A DNA stretch of 64,000 bases, from NCBI RefSeq assembly GCF_902830275.1, contig NZ_CADESW010000014.1:62001-126000 (forward strand). Reading direction: 5' to 3'. The translations under genes and the position numbers were made by a program. The notes beneath the pieces were generated by a model. That model was not told the DNA's origin, did no database searches, and worked only from the letters and a program-made list of their open reading frames with translations. The DNA is from Burkholderia stagnalis. Lineage in GTDB: Bacteria > Pseudomonadota > Gammaproteobacteria > Burkholderiales > Burkholderiaceae. This document shows, piece after piece, positions 62,601 through 64,000 of this stretch (position 1 is the first letter of the stretch; each line of letters starts with the position of its first letter).

Positions 62601-64000
62601 GGACCGTGCGTCCGGATGGTCACGCGATCGACTGGCTGATATACGGCTCCGGGCACGTGCACGGGATGCTGCTGGACGGCGAAGAGCGTGTGCAGATCGA
62701 GCGCGACGACCTGCACCGGGAGACGGTGCGGATGCTGTCGAGCAAGGTCGGGCAGCGCACGATGTACGACCCGGCCGGGCGTGTGCTGCAGCAGACGGTT
62801 CAGCGGACGACGTCGCCGGCGCCGTTGGCAGAGCGGCGGTATCGCTACGATGCGGTGGGGCAATTGTCGCGTATCGAGGACAGCCGCAAGGGCGGAACCG
62901 ACTATCGATACGATCCGGTCGGGCGGCTGATCGAGGCGATCAACCCCGTCGCGAAGGAGCGGTTTGCGTTCGATCCGGCGAGCAACATTATCGATCCGGT
63001 TCAGCAGCAGGCTGCGCCGGCCTCGCGCCCCAGTCCGGTGAGGCCGGAAAGCACGCTGCCGGCGGAAGTGCCGAAGGTGCTCGGCAATCTGCTGAAAGCG
63101 TATGCGGGGATGCACTTCGAGTATGACGCGCGGGGGAATTTGATCCGCAAGCGTACGCCGGCTGGTGATCAGGAATACGAGTGGGACGGGTTCAATCGCT
63201 TGCAGGCGGCGCGCGTGGCGGAGACGTCGCGGCAGAGCCAGGCGCGGTATTTCTATGATGCGTTCGGCCGCCGGATCGCGAAGGAAGTGAACGGCGAGCG
63301 GACGGTGTTCGGCTGGGATGGCGATACGCTGGCGTACGAAAGCGATGGAGCGCGCGGCACGCACTATATCTACGAGCCGGGGACGTTCGTGCCGCTGGCG
63401 CAATATGTGACGGAGCCGGTGGAGGGAATCGCGACGCCGGTATGGAAGAGCACCGATCGGTACGTTCCGGAGGACGATCTGCTGCAGAAGGTGCCGGAGC
63501 GCCGGGCGGATGCGAAGCTGTTCTATTACCACTGTGACCAGATCGGCACGCCGCAGTTACTGACGGATGACGACGGCGACGTCGTGTGGGAAGCGTCGTA
63601 CAAGGCGTGGGGCGAGGCGCGGGACGTGATCGCGCGGGCGTCGAAGGCGGCGGGGATCGTGCCGGGGAATCCGTTGCGGTTCCAGGGGCAGCAGGTTGAT
63701 GAGGAGACGGGGCTGCACTACAACCGACACAGGTACTATGATCCCAACTCTGGCCGCTTCATCTCGAAAGACCCGATCGGATTAGCCGGCGGCCTGAACG
63801 CACTCCAGTACGCCAACAATCCTATTCACTGGACTGATCCGCTCGGGCTAGCTCGAACGCCTCATAGCGGAGGATGTCCCGATGCTGCCGCACGTAGTGC
63901 GCTCCAATCAGTCATGGGTAAGTCCATTCGTACGAACAAAGAGTTCGGTGGTTTAGTCTATGAAAAGGGTGGCCAGTATTTCGCGACGATCCCTGTTCCT
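59606..64000 (+). CDS. Rhs-family polymorphic toxin (3' end outside the window)
   Basis: At least 1465 residues, open to the last base. The first ~330 residues are unusual, with hydrophobic stretches (LDYMSLAINLIGIIPLPP) and no PAAR repeat. From KSGCKACAIGESV onward come DUF6531-like sequence and then many YD repeats (patterns such as YRYDAVGQL and YEYDAEGDL). The core ends at DPIGLAGG (residue 1389) and DPLGLA (1411), the junction used for self-cleavage. The variable tip begins about residue 1416: NKEFGGLVYEKGGQYFATIP resembles the start of a DUF4329-type domain. Delivered by the upstream VgrG; the immunity gene should follow beyond the window. Confidence 0.9.
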   Translation, partial: MAQQLPPGAEKEQAVTWLSDISPKDVAQGGNRFDAWLRKISGNHITFEDVKTVAGAVPIVGNIMAAIDALGDIAEIIQKRGGQVLDYMSLAINLIGIIPLPPTLAPFRMSARPLLALVRNQLLITRSNLGAAIISVLVTHINATCATEIEDFLNKLKAGLVELLNGCASKAEELMVALATGMDKALHGQLFDNSGNLKRAEQLAKKMGDKRPWYSTSRVGDGIAFAWEGYKALGKTVGNKVTGAAAKLAPDVWLEPFRGTVAFLRTEAPKVAKSIRSLAGSEEGKMMWLVVQLIEAVGRARARGKLHEQNAAVKQGGTGKAQKTRGQEGLEKTNGQAPVEGPGKSGCKACAIGESVASIDFAFGDERFSHTDFDLPGALPVVWERTYRSRLSAYDNGELGARWITPYTTRIDIKGGQWFYRDPEGRSVEYRALAAGDVYDDLSENLTLSRLDDTWVTISYGHDALHVYERRGDAFRLAMQKDRAGNTITLDYDALDRLARLIDASGNVLAFEHDRHGRIVQIEQVLKGGERRTLARYEYDAEGDLVRAVDRHGNARTYQYHRHLVTRYTDRTGRGMTLEWDGANADDNANAKCIREYADDGSLDIRLAWNPHIRLTYVTDALGQMTRYYYNIHGYVNRIVYPDGNEEWFRRDEHHNLVLHIRPDGGIERMSYDTRGNLTRHDRADGSVVEMAYDDKDQMIRMTDPNGHVWQRKYDDAGNVVEELDPLERVTKYSYNDKGLPTEITDAKGGSKALEYNDAGQLASYTDCSGKKTEWRYDDIGRVIEAKDAAGGALAYRYGSNGQLAEVRSPAGVEHVHYDAEGRLLRHTDQLDRSTRYSYDAVGRIASRADALGQTLAYRYDRLGRLSALTDANFATYQFHYDPAGRLIEETGFDGKVTRYEYDPESGSLLALNEAGSVTSMEIDASGRLMKRAAGESEERFAYDPSGRLVEAANRYSRVQFFFDPVGNLVREHHAYNVFGESRSYVWHHEYDELGNRRRTVRPDGHAIDWLIYGSGHVHGMLLDGEERVQIERDDLHRETVRMLSSKVGQRTMYDPAGRVLQQTVQRTTSPAPLAERRYRYDAVGQLSRIEDSRKGGTDYRYDPVGRLIEAINPVAKERFAFDPASNIIDPVQQQAAPASRPSPVRPESTLPAEVPKVLGNLLKAYAGMHFEYDARGNLIRKRTPAGDQEYEWDGFNRLQAARVAETSRQSQARYFYDAFGRRIAKEVNGERTVFGWDGDTLAYESDGARGTHYIYEPGTFVPLAQYVTEPVEGIATPVWKSTDRYVPEDDLLQKVPERRADAKLFYYHCDQIGTPQLLTDDDGDVVWEASYKAWGEARDVIARASKAAGIVPGNPLRFQGQQVDEETGLHYNRHRYYDPNSGRFISKDPIGLAGGLNALQYANNPIHWTDPLGLARTPHSGGCPDAAARSALQSVMGKSIRTNKEFGGLVYEKGGQYFATIPVP

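Overview
The window looks like a stretch of the large chromosome of a Burkholderia, most likely of the cepacia complex. The DNA is very GC-rich and codons end almost always in G or C. The gene order (gltBD, thi genes under a TPP riboswitch, mlaFEDACB, ibaG-murA, the full hisGDCB-marC-hisHAFIE cluster, tatABC, petABC, sspAB) is the beta-proteobacterial arrangement as I know it. The species assignment is an inference from gene content, not from a marker gene.

Layout. 1-1.1 kb: end of a ugp glycerol-3-phosphate uptake operon (ugpC, ugpQ). 1.2-3 kb: OmpW-like porin and a Y1-transposase (RAYT) relative that lacks its catalytic residues. 3-9.5 kb: glutamate synthase gltBD. 9.5-11.9 kb: an AT-richer patch with three unrecognised genes and about 0.7 kb without a gene. 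11.9-15.9 kb: AGCS symporter, RNA cyclic phosphodiesterase ThpR, an SbmA-type ABC protein. 16-19.8 kb: TPP riboswitch and thiO-S-G-E. 19.8-26.2 kb: the Mla lipid-asymmetry pathway, an ABC-2 exporter and ibaG. 26.3-35.2 kb: murA and histidine biosynthesis. 35.3-40 kb: small membrane protein, HIT protein, TatABC, an anchored HtrA protease, a Nif3 protein. 40-44.2 kb: cytochrome bc1 complex and SspA/SspB.

44.2-52.4 kb is a genomic island in the 3' half of a tRNA-Thr(TGT) gene, bounded by a 49-bp direct repeat. It keeps a truncated integrase joined head-on to a truncated phage portal gene, so it is a decayed prophage. Its cargo is (a) an AT-richer four-gene operon: a C5-cytosine methyltransferase, a Vsr-type endonuclease, a GHKL (MORC-like) ATPase and an unrecognised protein with a methyltransferase-like fold, which together look like an anti-phage system; and (b) a type VI secretion cargo module of PAAR protein, VRR-NUC-type nuclease and DUF3396 immunity protein. 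I consider (a) the best candidate for a poorly described system in this window.

52.4-64 kb: TauE/SafE permease, a SymE-like toxin, two small unknown genes, an orphan amino-acid binding protein, then a second type VI module: a long VgrG followed by a large Rhs protein whose toxin tip runs off the window end.
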